Origin: UBA4636 sp963650915
Lineage (GTDB): Bacteria; Bacillota; Clostridia; Christensenellales; Borkfalkiaceae
NCBI GenBank assembly: GCA_963650915.1
Contig: CAVJMJ010000008.1
Location: forward strand, 1 to 64,000
Direction of reading: 5' to 3'
Length of the DNA: 64,000 bases
Shown: positions 1 to 8,795 of the stretch, piece by piece
Layout of the letters: each line of letters starts with the position of its first letter
Position numbering within the stretch: the stretch's first letter is position 1
The notes under the pieces: model-generated
Told to the model about the DNA's origin: nothing
Databases searched by the model: none
Seen by the model: the letters and a program-made list of their open reading frames with translations, nothing else
Made by a program: the position numbers and the translations under genes

Positions 1-421
1 AGGCGTTAAGCGGATAACACAGTGTGTTGTCCGTAGCCGTAGCCCGAGGCTTAAATAGCCGAGGTGGGGTTGTCAACGTAGTTGACGAGAGGATTGCCGT
101 CTGCGGCTTAGCAAAGGTGGCAGTCGAAGACTGACGGATGAGGTTGGCTATATAATAAATATGCGTATCCTTGCGCGGCAACGCCGCTAGATCCTTCGAC
201 AGGCTCAGGATGACCTGCCGGAAAGCCTTCACCTTGGAGAAAGCCTTCACCTGGTAGGGGGTGAGGCGTTAAGCAAACAACACAGTGCGCTGTTTGTAGC
301 CGTAGCCCGAGGCTTAAATAGCCGAGGTGGGGTTGTCAACGTAGTTGACGAGAGGATTGCCGTCTGCGGCTTAGCAAAGGTGGCGCGTAGCGACTGAGGA
401 GGTTGGACGGTCTATATAACC
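1..421. repeat. Two direct copies of an intergenic repeat
   Basis: A block of about 155 bp at 1-156 recurs at about 264-421, offset by 263 bp. The copies differ at a few sites near the left end and in the last 30 bp. The core holds short complementary arms (GTCAAC/GTTGAC) and the run AAATAGCCGAGGTGGGG. Between the copies is CCTTCGACAGGCTCAGGATG, a sequence I recall as a widespread dispersed repeat. No open reading frame of interest lies here. Related sequence in inverted orientation occurs at about 8575-8790. The left copy may continue beyond the window. Confidence 0.85.
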
Positions 422-501
422 GTAATGTTTATATTAACTTTCCAACCTCATCCACCGCAAAGCGGTCCCCCTTCCCCTACCAGGTGAAGGCTGATATGAT
501 T

Positions 502-531
502 AAAGCCGAGGGCGAAATCGCCCTCGGCTTT
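502..531 (-). terminator. Rho-independent terminator after the 1654-residue lipoprotein gene
   Basis: Perfect inverted repeat AAAGCCGAGGGCGA / TCGCCCTCGGCTTT with a 2-nt loop, starting about 35 nt past the stop codon at 565. T-rich sequence flanks it on the plus side and a shorter T run on the minus side, so it could work in both directions. Confidence 0.85.
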
Positions 532-564
532 GTATTTAGTTTACACTAAATAAGATTAGATTGA

Positions 565-3500
565 TTATGCAACGGTGGTTACTTCGATGCTGGTAAGACC
601 AACTTGAACATTACTTGTACTATTTTTATAAAGATGTAATCTTACCTGAGAAGTGGCTTCAAAAGTCGCAGTAAACGCACTATCGCCGCTTAAAGTACCC
701 GTGATAGTTGCTTCTTTCCATTCACCGTCTTTGTAATATTCAATTTTGATTGAAGTAAAAGTCTTATTACTCCATTGCTTCAAATTGAAGGTTGCAGACG
801 ATATTTGAGTCGCACCCATATTTACAGTTACATATGAATCATGATTTGCTTCATTTTTGCCTGTTGCAACAACGGGACGATCCATTATAGTGCTTGTTTG
901 CTTACTAGCATAATTGAAGCTGATTTCTGCTCCGTTTGCGTTCAATGTATGGGCAGAATAACTATTATTCCAATCTTCCCAACCTTTGACGGTATTGACA
1001 AAATCAAAAGTAAGAGTTTGAACGCCTTCGATTTTTGCTGCAACTTTAACTTCGTAATTTACGGTTTCGGTTGCGGTATTGCAAGTATATTTGGCGGTCA
1101 ATGTAACAGTTTGTTCGGTTGAAGATTGAGTTACCGTAGCGGTATTTCCGCTGATAGCGATTGCTTCGTTATCGGAAGTCCAAGTAATGGTAACGCCTTC
1201 GTATGTAGGAAGGTCAAAACTTGCGCTTACGGATTCGGCAACGTCTACGTTATATTTAGCAACGTAAATCATTTCTTGGTCGCTTGCGTTCGATTTACTA
1301 ATTAAACCGCTACCAACCGCTTCAACCGTGTTGTTAAAACTTATTTTTGCGGAAACGAGAACGACGTGGGTACCGACTTCTACGCCTAAGGTGTTAAAGT
1401 CTTGTAGATTAGTAAACTTGCTGTTGCTGTACGCCATTTTTTCAGCACAAAGTCCGTAAACGTAAAGGGTAGTTATACCATCGGTAATGTAAATGTTACC
1501 ATAGGTAGTGTTTTCTACTTTTACTACGACGCCTTCGATTTGGTAGAACTTGGTTGCGTCATCTTCTAAAGCAACGAATTGGGCTAAGGTTTTAGCTTCG
1601 TATTCTTCTGTAGGTTCTTCAGGATCGGTAGGATCTGTAGGATCGGGATCGGTAGGATCGGGAGTTACGGGCGTATCGGGAGTTTCTCCGCCTTCGGCTG
1701 CATAAACTACTTCGATAGCTGTGATTTGGAGTTGCTTTCCTGTAGATGCAATTTTAACATAGGTATATGAACCGCCAAGATTGAAATTGTTTTCTGAAGA
1801 AGCGGAAATCACAACATTTTTTACTTCCGTATAATTAGTACCGTCGTTAGAAACATAAACAGTTACCGTTGCTTCTCCATTATCCTTTCCTTTTGCAGTT
1901 ATAGTAATGCTACTAATCGCTTTATTAAATACTATAACGCCTGACTTGCCAGAGTAAACTCTAACTTGACCTACATAATTAGCTGCAAATTCATCTTTTA
2001 CCAACTTAAACGTTACAGCACCGTCGGCAATCGAAAGATCTTCACTATTTGTGTTACTTTCGGTAATGTATTCGCTTAAAGTGTACTTTGTTCCTTCAGC
2101 AGGGGTATCAGGGGTATCAGGGGTATCCGGAGTATCAGGCGTATCGGGCGTATCCGAAATAGTTGCGAATTTGCAGATGAAGTTGGAAGAACCGATAGTG
2201 GTAACTTTTTCACCGGTTATGTAACTAATTTTGCTTGCACTTATAGTGGTGAAGGTCTTATACGTACCGAGATAATAACCCGTACCGTTGACATTCATAA
2301 CCATAACGCCTGCTTCATCGTTCCAAGTCCAAACGGCAGCGGTGTCTTGGAATACAGGGTAACCGCTTTCGTTAACGGCAATGTACTTGCCATCCTTAAT
2401 TTGAATGGTGTAACCGCCTTCTACTTTTTTGAGAACTACGACTGCAGCGTCGGTAGCGGTTTCGGACGTAGCTAAGAAGTTACCGTTCATTGCTCCGGTT
2501 AAATATAAAGTCTTAGATGCATATCCTTGATATAACTTGTAGTTATATTCGCCTGCCAAGGGAGCGGGGCGTTGGAAAGTGCAGATGAACTGACTTACGC
2601 CGATTGTACCGAGTTCATCGCCGGTTATGAAACTTACCTTACTTGCACTTACGGTGTTATAGGTGCTAAAAGTGCCGAGGTAATAATCAACACCTTCGAA
2701 AGCGAAAGTCATTACGCCTGCTTCGGAGTTCCAAGTCCAAACGCCGGTTGCGGTAGCGTTTAACAAAACGGTAGTCTTGCTTGCAGAGTTGTTGCCGACT
2801 TCTACGAATTTGCCACCGACCTTAATGTAATAACCTTCAACGTCGGTTGCTTTAACCAAAGTGAATTCTGCCGCTTCCATCGGATTTTCGGTGGTAGCAA
2901 AGTATCTGTCACTTGTGATTTCGGCGGTTGCGTATAAAGTCTTGTCTAAATTCTTTTGATATAAACCGTAAGCGTAAGTGCCTTCTAAGGGGACTTCGTT
3001 CTTAGGAGCAACGGTGATTTCTTTTTCGGCGGTTGCGGTTTCGCCGTTATAGGTAAGGGTTGCTTTTAATACTACGGTTTGAGCAACGTTGGCTTTAGTA
3101 ACCTTAGCGGTTAAACCATCGATTTCGATACCGGTGCCGGACTTGACTTCCCAAGACGCTTTGAAATCGAGAGCGAAATCTTCTGCAACGGTGGTAGGGA
3201 GATTTTCGATAATTTCATCAACGAGTTCTTGAGCGGAAGCGGTTTGTGTACCTACATAAAGTTTGCCTACGAAAGAAGAAGTTGCTTTTTCTTCTTTTTG
3301 TGCGCTATAAGTGGTATATGTGCCGGAAGTACCGAGGAAGTATTTGGTTCCGTTAACGTCGCATACGAAGGTTTGGGCGGTTTCGCTCCAAGTCCAAACG
3401 ACAGCGTCGGCTTGGAATACAACGTTGGTATACGTTCCGTTTGCGATGATTGCTAAGTACTTGCCACTCTTAAGTTGAAGAGTGTAACCGCCTTCTACTT

Positions 3501-5529
3501 CGGCTACGACGATTGCCGCTGCTTTAGTAATATCTTCGGTGGTTGCATAGTAGTAACCGTTCATTTCGCCGGTTGCATACAAGTTTTTAGCGAGATTCTT
3601 TTGATATAATGCGAGTGCTTTATATTCGCCTGCCTTAGGAGCCGTTAAGTAAACGGTCTTCAGAGTGTTCAAAGCGGATACGGAAATATAGAATTTTGCG
3701 GTAGCGGTCTTTTCGCCTACGGTTACGGTAGCGGTTAATTCCAACTTGCTTGCTTCCAAAGGAAGTGCAACGGTTAACTTGTTGCCGTTGATGGTAGCGT
3801 AGTTTGCATCGGTAGACCAAGCAACTTTTGCGCCGTCGAAGAAGGAAGGAGCGGGAAGGTTGTATTCGCCTGCTTCGATTATAGCAGATTCGACTTCTAA
3901 GTTCTTGAGTTCCCATTCGGCTTTGCCTTGGTCGTCAAGATATTTAGCGTGTAAAGTCTTGAAAGCGTAAGCGGTGTAATCGCCACAAGTATATTTTACT
4001 TCGACGGTTGCTACTTCTTCAACACCGGGGGTAACGACTAAATTACCTTCGGCAATCGCAAACGTTTTACGAGTACCTAAAAGTCTGTAAGAAACGGTTA
4101 CATCGTCGGAAGTAGGAAGTTCATAAGTTTTGTTGGTTGCAATAAGCTTAGGAATAGCATTGAAGGCTTCATCTACAGCCGTTATTGCGGTTTTAACTTT
4201 TGCCGCCGATTCATACTCGGTTTCGGTACCGCCAATAACGATGTCGTCTGCAGACAAAGGCATGATTTGCGCACCGTTATAGTTACCTAAAATACCTTTT
4301 ACGGTAACGATATCGCCAACGTTAATTTCTTCGTATTTAGCAACGAAAGCGTTCCAAGTAGCGTCGGTAGATTTGGTTGCGTATGCGCCTTCCATATATT
4401 TGGAAACGGCAACGGATACTTTAACGCCGTCTTTTTGGAGGGTGAATAAAGTTGCCGTTTTGCCTTCGGTAGGAGCAGCTTTTGCTTTAGCGGAAACCTT
4501 CCAACCGGTTAAGGATACCAAACGAGATTGGTTGTAGTTTGAAGCGGGTGCACCGGACAAAACATCGTTATCGATCGGGTAAACGGTGGTCGATAAATCG
4601 ATGGTCTTGGTGTCGTCAACGGTCAAAGTACCGCCGGCGTTGGTTTCGTATAAGCCGTTGTAAACGGTGTTGGTGGTGCCGGTTGCTTCTACGTAAACGC
4701 CCGGTTTTAACTTAGCGGCGTTTGCGGCGTCACATTTAACTCTGTAAAGATAGTAGCCTGCGTCAAGGTTTTCGTCAACCATATACAAAGATACGTTTGC
4801 ATAAGACTGAGCCCAAGCAACGCCGATTTCTACTACGTAACCCTTCATGGTGATAGAAACGCCGGTATTGGAATACCAGTAATCTACTTCCTGAAGATGT
4901 TCCATCTTTTCGGATACGGTGAAGGTGTAAATGCCTTTAGCCGTAGTTTCGTTATAAGTAAACTCGGCGTTAAGTTTAACTTCGGGGTTAAGTGAAGAAG
5001 GTGTAACGAGGCATTTATCGTTGTCGTCGCTAACGCTGATATAGTCGGCGTATGCTTCGTCAACAGACCAAGTGATAGTTGCTTCTCTTCCCTTATAAGT
5101 TGTGGTTTGGGGAAGATCGAAACTATCGTAAACGGTGGAACGATTTTGTACGAAATTGAAAGAGTCTACAAAATCGGTTGCGGTAATCGCTTGAAGCCTG
5201 ATTGTGAATTGTTTTGTAGCGCCACGAAGGTCTACGGTTAAAGTAACCGTTTCGTCTTCTTCGGGGATGGTGACTCTCGCGAGGTATCCGCTTTCGGTCT
5301 TTTCGATAACTACGTTTTCGCTATCGGAAGTCCAAGTCGCTCTGTAATCGCCGATTCTGCTTTCCAAAGCAAAATCTTCTTTTACTACCTGTCCTTCGTT
5401 TTCAAGGATGTAGGTGTCGAGCGTTTCTTGTTTGGTCAAGCCGGTGCCTTTGTCTAACTGACAAGCGCCGAGCGAAAGACAGATTACCGCAACGAGTGCG
5501 AGTAAAATTACGCCAATCTTACGATTCAT
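565..5529 (-). CDS. Large surface lipoprotein with Ig-like and OB-like domains
   Basis: A 1654-residue exported protein. The N-terminus is a lipoprotein signal peptide (hydrophobic residues 5-22, lipobox LGAC with the Cys at 23), so it should be anchored to the outer face of the membrane. Several stretches end in the WxSD...VTVT pattern of bacterial Ig-like folds. Two segments, near residues 220-320 and 1340-1450, look like OB-fold modules of the kind found in secreted nucleases. A module of about 125 residues starting YQKNLxKxLYAT occurs three times (roughly residues 635-1125), followed by a TPD-repeat linker. The C-terminal 130 residues resemble a carbohydrate- or ligand-binding beta-sandwich. 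An AGGAGAC ribosome site precedes the ATG. It follows the thermonuclease-like lipoprotein by about 45 nt. No enzyme motif was recognised; an adhesin or substrate-capture role is inferred. Confidence 0.8.
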   Translation of the reverse strand: MNRKIGVILLALVAVICLSLGACQLDKGTGLTKQETLDTYILENEGQVVKEDFALESRIGDYRATWTSDSENVVIEKTESGYLARVTIPEEDETVTLTVDLRGATKQFTIRLQAITATDFVDSFNFVQNRSTVYDSFDLPQTTTYKGREATITWSVDEAYADYISVSDDNDKCLVTPSSLNPEVKLNAEFTYNETTAKGIYTFTVSEKMEHLQEVDYWYSNTGVSITMKGYVVEIGVAWAQSYANVSLYMVDENLDAGYYLYRVKCDAANAAKLKPGVYVEATGTTNTVYNGLYETNAGGTLTVDDTKTIDLSTTVYPIDNDVLSGAPASNYNQSRLVSLTGWKVSAKAKAAPTEGKTATLFTLQKDGVKVSVAVSKYMEGAYATKSTDATWNAFVAKYEEINVGDIVTVKGILGNYNGAQIMPLSADDIVIGGTETEYESAAKVKTAITAVDEAFNAIPKLIATNKTYELPTSDDVTVSYRLLGTRKTFAIAEGNLVVTPGVEEVATVEVKYTCGDYTAYAFKTLHAKYLDDQGKAEWELKNLEVESAIIEAGEYNLPAPSFFDGAKVAWSTDANYATINGNKLTVALPLEASKLELTATVTVGEKTATAKFYISVSALNTLKTVYLTAPKAGEYKALALYQKNLAKNLYATGEMNGYYYATTEDITKAAAIVVAEVEGGYTLQLKSGKYLAIIANGTYTNVVFQADAVVWTWSETAQTFVCDVNGTKYFLGTSGTYTTYSAQKEEKATSSFVGKLYVGTQTASAQELVDEIIENLPTTVAEDFALDFKASWEVKSGTGIEIDGLTAKVTKANVAQTVVLKATLTYNGETATAEKEITVAPKNEVPLEGTYAYGLYQKNLDKTLYATAEITSDRYFATTENPMEAAEFTLVKATDVEGYYIKVGGKFVEVGNNSASKTTVLLNATATGVWTWNSEAGVMTFAFEGVDYYLGTFSTYNTVSASKVSFITGDELGTIGVSQFICTFQRPAPLAGEYNYKLYQGYASKTLYLTGAMNGNFLATSETATDAAVVVLKKVEGGYTIQIKDGKYIAVNESGYPVFQDTAAVWTWNDEAGVMVMNVNGTGYYLGTYKTFTTISASKISYITGEKVTTIGSSNFICKFATISDTPDTPDTPDTPDTPDTPAEGTKYTLSEYITESNTNSEDLSIADGAVTFKLVKDEFAANYVGQVRVYSGKSGVIVFNKAISSITITAKGKDNGEATVTVYVSNDGTNYTEVKNVVISASSENNFNLGGSYTYVKIASTGKQLQITAIEVVYAAEGGETPDTPVTPDPTDPDPTDPTDPEEPTEEYEAKTLAQFVALEDDATKFYQIEGVVVKVENTTYGNIYITDGITTLYVYGLCAEKMAYSNSKFTNLQDFNTLGVEVGTHVVLVSAKISFNNTVEAVGSGLISKSNASDQEMIYVAKYNVDVAESVSASFDLPTYEGVTITWTSDNEAIAISGNTATVTQSSTEQTVTLTAKYTCNTATETVNYEVKVAAKIEGVQTLTFDFVNTVKGWEDWNNSYSAHTLNANGAEISFNYASKQTSTIMDRPVVATGKNEANHDSYVTVNMGATQISSATFNLKQWSNKTFTSIKIEYYKDGEWKEATITGTLSGDSAFTATFEATSQVRLHLYKNSTSNVQVGLTSIEVTTVA
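2102..2155. repeat. 9-bp tandem repeat encoding a TPD linker
   Basis: Six 9-bp units of the type GTATCAGGG run in tandem and encode (TPD)n on the minus strand, joining the triple-module region of the lipoprotein to its C-terminal half. The copy number of such a run may vary between strains. Confidence 0.8.
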
Positions 5530-5575
5530 AGATTTTGTCTCCTATAAAAATTTATTTTTTGGGGGGTCCCTTTTT

Positions 5576-6844
5576 TTATCCTAATGTAATATCGGAAAGT
5601 TTCAAAACGGTTATTTCGTTCGTTTTTTCATCAAACTTGTAACCTTGTACGCTGAACTTTTTACCGGCTGTATAGTTGTTGGTAAAACCGTCTTGTACGT
5701 TAACTTTGAAAGTAAATGTTACGGCTTCGTCTTTTAAGCCGTCTTTTGTACGTTGAGTTGCAGTGGCTTCTATAGTCAACACGCCGTTTTCGACGGTGGA
5801 GGAAACCACGGTTGCGTCGGTATAAAGAGTACTTGCGTAATTTGCAATGTACGCCGTATCCGAGGAGAACGTCAAGTAGTAATTTTTTTGTATAGGATGG
5901 GTGTATTCGAGATTGTTTGCACCTATTATGGCGTTATACTTGATACCGCTTATTTGTAACGAACTATTATATTCGCCAAGACTGCCGACGATACGATAGA
6001 AATGGCCGAGTTCCATATTCTTACCGCTTGAATACCCTGCGTAGATCGGGAAAGCGTAGGTTTTACCCGTTTCTCTGTCGCAATAGGTTGCGGTGAACAT
6101 GTTACGTTTGGAATCAAAAGAGGTCAAGCAAGCGTTGAAGCTTACTTTAACACCGCTTTTAATGTCGGAATTGTAATATTTGTCGGTATTTTCGACTATG
6201 TCTTGTAAAGTGGTTACGACGGGATCTGTCGAATACAGAGGATCGTCAAGTTGAGACCATACTCGAAGTTGTATGGACTTTGCATTAGCCTGCGCCTTTT
6301 CAAAATAACTGTTGTAAGGGAATTTAGTAGTGTCTAAACCCTTATTTTGACTGTAACCGTTTTCAACGAGTTCCAAATTAAGGTTGATTAAATCTTGAGA
6401 TTCGTCGGTGCGATACCATACGTAGCCCAAATATCTAACGCCGTAATTGTCGTGCTCGGCGGGAACGGAAGTGGCTTCCAAAACGATTTTGGTTGCCTTG
6501 CTTAATTGTTGTTCTACGAATAACGAAGCCGCCTTACCCCATTTTTCGATACCGCCGGTAGATTCCGGAGTATCTACTGAATGGAAACGAATGGTTACAT
6601 TCGTGGTTTCTTTTTTAAGGGTTGCGGTAAAGGTGTCGCCGTCGGTAAAATAGGCTATGGTCGCTTCACCTATGCCGTCGCTTAAAAAGCTTTTGCCTTC
6701 GTAAGATTTCGTAAGCTTACAAGTATTCGTTACTTTGGTTATATGCTCCGTATTGTCGGCAACTTTGCTCGTCGAATTGTTGCATCCGACGAAGCAAAGA
6801 ATTGCTAACATAAGTACGAGAGCAAACGAAATAAATTTTTTCAT
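5576..6844 (-). CDS. Thermonuclease (SNase)-like lipoprotein
   Basis: A 422-residue secreted lipoprotein with a hydrophobic signal and the lipobox FVGC at Cys21. Residues about 55-210 form a staphylococcal-nuclease domain. The DGDT motif (D70), RFHSVDTPE (R86, D91, E94) and the DNYG...R...GYVW segment match the calcium-binding and catalytic residues of the family, so it is probably an active, calcium-dependent phosphodiesterase on DNA or RNA at the cell surface. The remaining 200 residues look like an OB-type accessory domain (about 230-325) and a beta-rich tail. The ribosome site is weak (GAGTAGAG). It lies 34 nt after the ABC binding-protein gene and just before the large OB/Ig lipoprotein, which suggests a joint role in handling extracellular nucleic acid. 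Confidence 0.85.
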   Translation of the reverse strand: MKKFISFALVLMLAILCFVGCNNSTSKVADNTEHITKVTNTCKLTKSYEGKSFLSDGIGEATIAYFTDGDTFTATLKKETTNVTIRFHSVDTPESTGGIEKWGKAASLFVEQQLSKATKIVLEATSVPAEHDNYGVRYLGYVWYRTDESQDLINLNLELVENGYSQNKGLDTTKFPYNSYFEKAQANAKSIQLRVWSQLDDPLYSTDPVVTTLQDIVENTDKYYNSDIKSGVKVSFNACLTSFDSKRNMFTATYCDRETGKTYAFPIYAGYSSGKNMELGHFYRIVGSLGEYNSSLQISGIKYNAIIGANNLEYTHPIQKNYYLTFSSDTAYIANYASTLYTDATVVSSTVENGVLTIEATATQRTKDGLKDEAVTFTFKVNVQDGFTNNYTAGKKFSVQGYKFDEKTNEITVLKLSDITLG

Positions 6845-6878
6845 ATTTTACTCTACTCGTTGTTTATTTAGAGTTAAT

Positions 6879-8315
6879 TTAGTTGTTGCAAGACCTGTAT
6901 GCGTCCGCCAAAGCTTCGGTAGGAGTTTTTTGACCGGTCATTGCGGCATATAATGCGTTACCTACAGCGGTACGAGCGGTGGAAGAACCCTTGAATGCGG
7001 GAGATACAAAGTAGTTGTTTCTTAAACTTTCGCCTACTTTAACTGCGGTTGCAATGGTATCGCCCTTGTTAAGGAAGGTTTCGTACTCTTCGATTTGGTC
7101 GGTAGATAAACGAACGGTGTTATAACCGGATGCCATGGAGAAAGCCGCTTGGAATTCGGGATTTAAGAGTTCTTTGATGAACATGAAGGTCATAACTTCT
7201 TTTTCGGAAGAGTTGGTAACTTTGTTACCGCCGGTAAGCATAACGAGTGACGGACCTTGGGAAATAACGGAATAGTTAACGGAACCGTCGGAACGAGTGC
7301 TACCGGGGATAGAGGTAATGCCCCAGTCGAAGAGGTCGCCGGGATCTTGGTGAGAAGCACCGCCGGACGAACCGATACAGTAAACCAAACCGCCGTCGTT
7401 TTGACCTTTGGTGAAAATGGTGGAAGTATAAGCGTTGTTAAGGTCTATCTTAGTGGTGATATAACCTTTTTGGTAATATTCGTTAAGTTGGGAAAGCCAG
7501 TTTTCATGGGCTTCGGTCTGCCATAAATAATGGTTGTTTTCATCGATGCTGGTATAACCCCAAGCGTTTTGTTCGCACATTTCGATGAACCAGTTTGCTT
7601 CGGAGTCAACGCCTAAAGGAGTAACGCCCTCGAATTTCTTTTGAAGAGTAGCGCATTGAGCCCAAAGTTCGTCCCAAGTTGTAGCAACGGATAAACCGCA
7701 AGCGTCCAAAGCGGTCTTGTTGTAGTACATTAAATCGGTAGATCTAACGAACGGAAGGGTCAACATATCGTTTTCGCTATAACCGTATTTGGTATATTCG
7801 GCAAAGTTGCTTGCAAGACCTTCTTTCCAATAGGTTTGAACGAAGTCTGCAAGTTCTTCGGCGGTGTAACCGATAGTATAATCCGAGGTGTATTTGGTTA
7901 CGTTGCCTTCACTGTCGGTTACGTTCCAAGAAGCCTTTTCGGTGGAGTTGATGAATTTGTCTAACGCAACTACCTTTTTAGTTTGCAAATACAACGCAAC
8001 GTGGTCGGGATAGCAGTAAGCAAGGTCGGGTTGAGCATATGACTTGAAATCGGCTACGACTTTTTCTTTAACATCGTCATATCCGCCGGGTTGAATGTGT
8101 TCAACCTTCCAACCGGGATATTTAGCCTCGAAACTGGCGATTGCGGCATCGGTAACGCTTACGAGAGAGTCACCTTGAGAAGAGTAGAAAACTATCGTGT
8201 GTTCGTAGTCGGTAACAGAGTTATCATCACCGCTGCAACCGGCAAAGAGGGATACTGCGCCGCTTAAAGTTACTACTAAAGCGAAAACTAACAGTTTGGA
8301 CAAGATTTTTTTCAT
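6879..8315 (-). CDS. ABC transporter extracellular solute-binding lipoprotein (CUT1 type)
   Basis: A 478-residue binding protein of the sugar/glycerol-phosphate (MalE/UgpB, SBP_bac_1) family. It has a signal peptide ending in the lipobox FAGC (Cys27), followed by the two-lobed fold with typical segments such as LPFVRSTDLMYYNKTAL and VISQGPSLVML. It should capture substrate outside the cell for the two permeases encoded upstream. An AGGAGTG ribosome site precedes the ATG. It is separated from the permease genes by a 480-nt spacer containing repeats, so it may be transcribed partly on its own. The substrate cannot be read from sequence; oligosaccharides and glycerophosphodiesters are usual for the family. 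Confidence 0.92.
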   Translation of the reverse strand: MKKILSKLLVFALVVTLSGAVSLFAGCSGDDNSVTDYEHTIVFYSSQGDSLVSVTDAAIASFEAKYPGWKVEHIQPGGYDDVKEKVVADFKSYAQPDLAYCYPDHVALYLQTKKVVALDKFINSTEKASWNVTDSEGNVTKYTSDYTIGYTAEELADFVQTYWKEGLASNFAEYTKYGYSENDMLTLPFVRSTDLMYYNKTALDACGLSVATTWDELWAQCATLQKKFEGVTPLGVDSEANWFIEMCEQNAWGYTSIDENNHYLWQTEAHENWLSQLNEYYQKGYITTKIDLNNAYTSTIFTKGQNDGGLVYCIGSSGGASHQDPGDLFDWGITSIPGSTRSDGSVNYSVISQGPSLVMLTGGNKVTNSSEKEVMTFMFIKELLNPEFQAAFSMASGYNTVRLSTDQIEEYETFLNKGDTIATAVKVGESLRNNYFVSPAFKGSSTARTAVGNALYAAMTGQKTPTEALADAYRSCNN

Positions 8316-8400
8316 AGAAACACTCCTATAATTATTTTATATTTTGTAGCTACGCCGTTTAAATAAACTGCACAGCCAAAAACATATTTTGAATTAAATC

Positions 8401-8472
8401 GACCATTGGTCGTATATTGACCGTGTCGGTCGAAATGACCGTATCGGTCGAAATGACCATGTAGGTCGAGGG
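8401..8472. repeat. Four 18-bp tandem units, each a dyad
   Basis: Four head-to-tail 18-bp units at 8401, 8419, 8437 and 8455. Each contains an inverted repeat: GACCATTGGTC, GACCGTGTCGGTC, GACCGTATCGGTC and GACCATGTAGGTC. The array ends 86 nt upstream of the solute-binding-protein start codon. It could be a cluster of operator sites or a minisatellite. Confidence 0.9.
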
Positions 8473-8574
8473 TTTGCGCATGGGTTGCGCGGGGCACATG
8501 TCAACTTTATCGTGTTGACTGTTGAGGTGTAGCCGATGACGGCCGGCGTGAGGAATTTATATAAACTTTGCGGT

Positions 8575-8790
8575 TAGATAGACCATCCAACCTCCTCAGT
8601 CGCTACGCGACAGCTCCCCCTACCAGGTGAAGCCTTGCTGACGCTCAATAAGTCTTTTCTGAGATGTGACGCCTACGCACCCATACCAGGTGAAGGCTTT
8701 TTAGGGGGAGGCTGAAAAGGTCAGGAAATATATACAACAATCCTTCCGTCAACTTCGTTGCCACCTCCCTTTGCACAAGGGAGGCTATAG
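8575..8790. repeat. Dispersed intergenic repeats between ABC transporter genes
   Basis: This spacer holds sequence related in reverse complement to 240-480. CTCAGTCGCTACGCGAC matches GCGTAGCGACTGAGG near 384, and CCCCTACCAGGTGAAG is shared with 247-257 and 474-489. A second block at 8742-8785 includes CCTCCCTTTGCACAAGGGAG, a perfect 7-bp hairpin. No coding capacity is evident in 8500-8795. Confidence 0.75.
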
Positions 8791-8795
8791 AGGAA

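Noticed and set aside
1..500. CRISPR array or insertion sequence at the left edge
   Set aside because: Only two long copies with no regular spacers, no transposase and no clear terminal inverted repeats.
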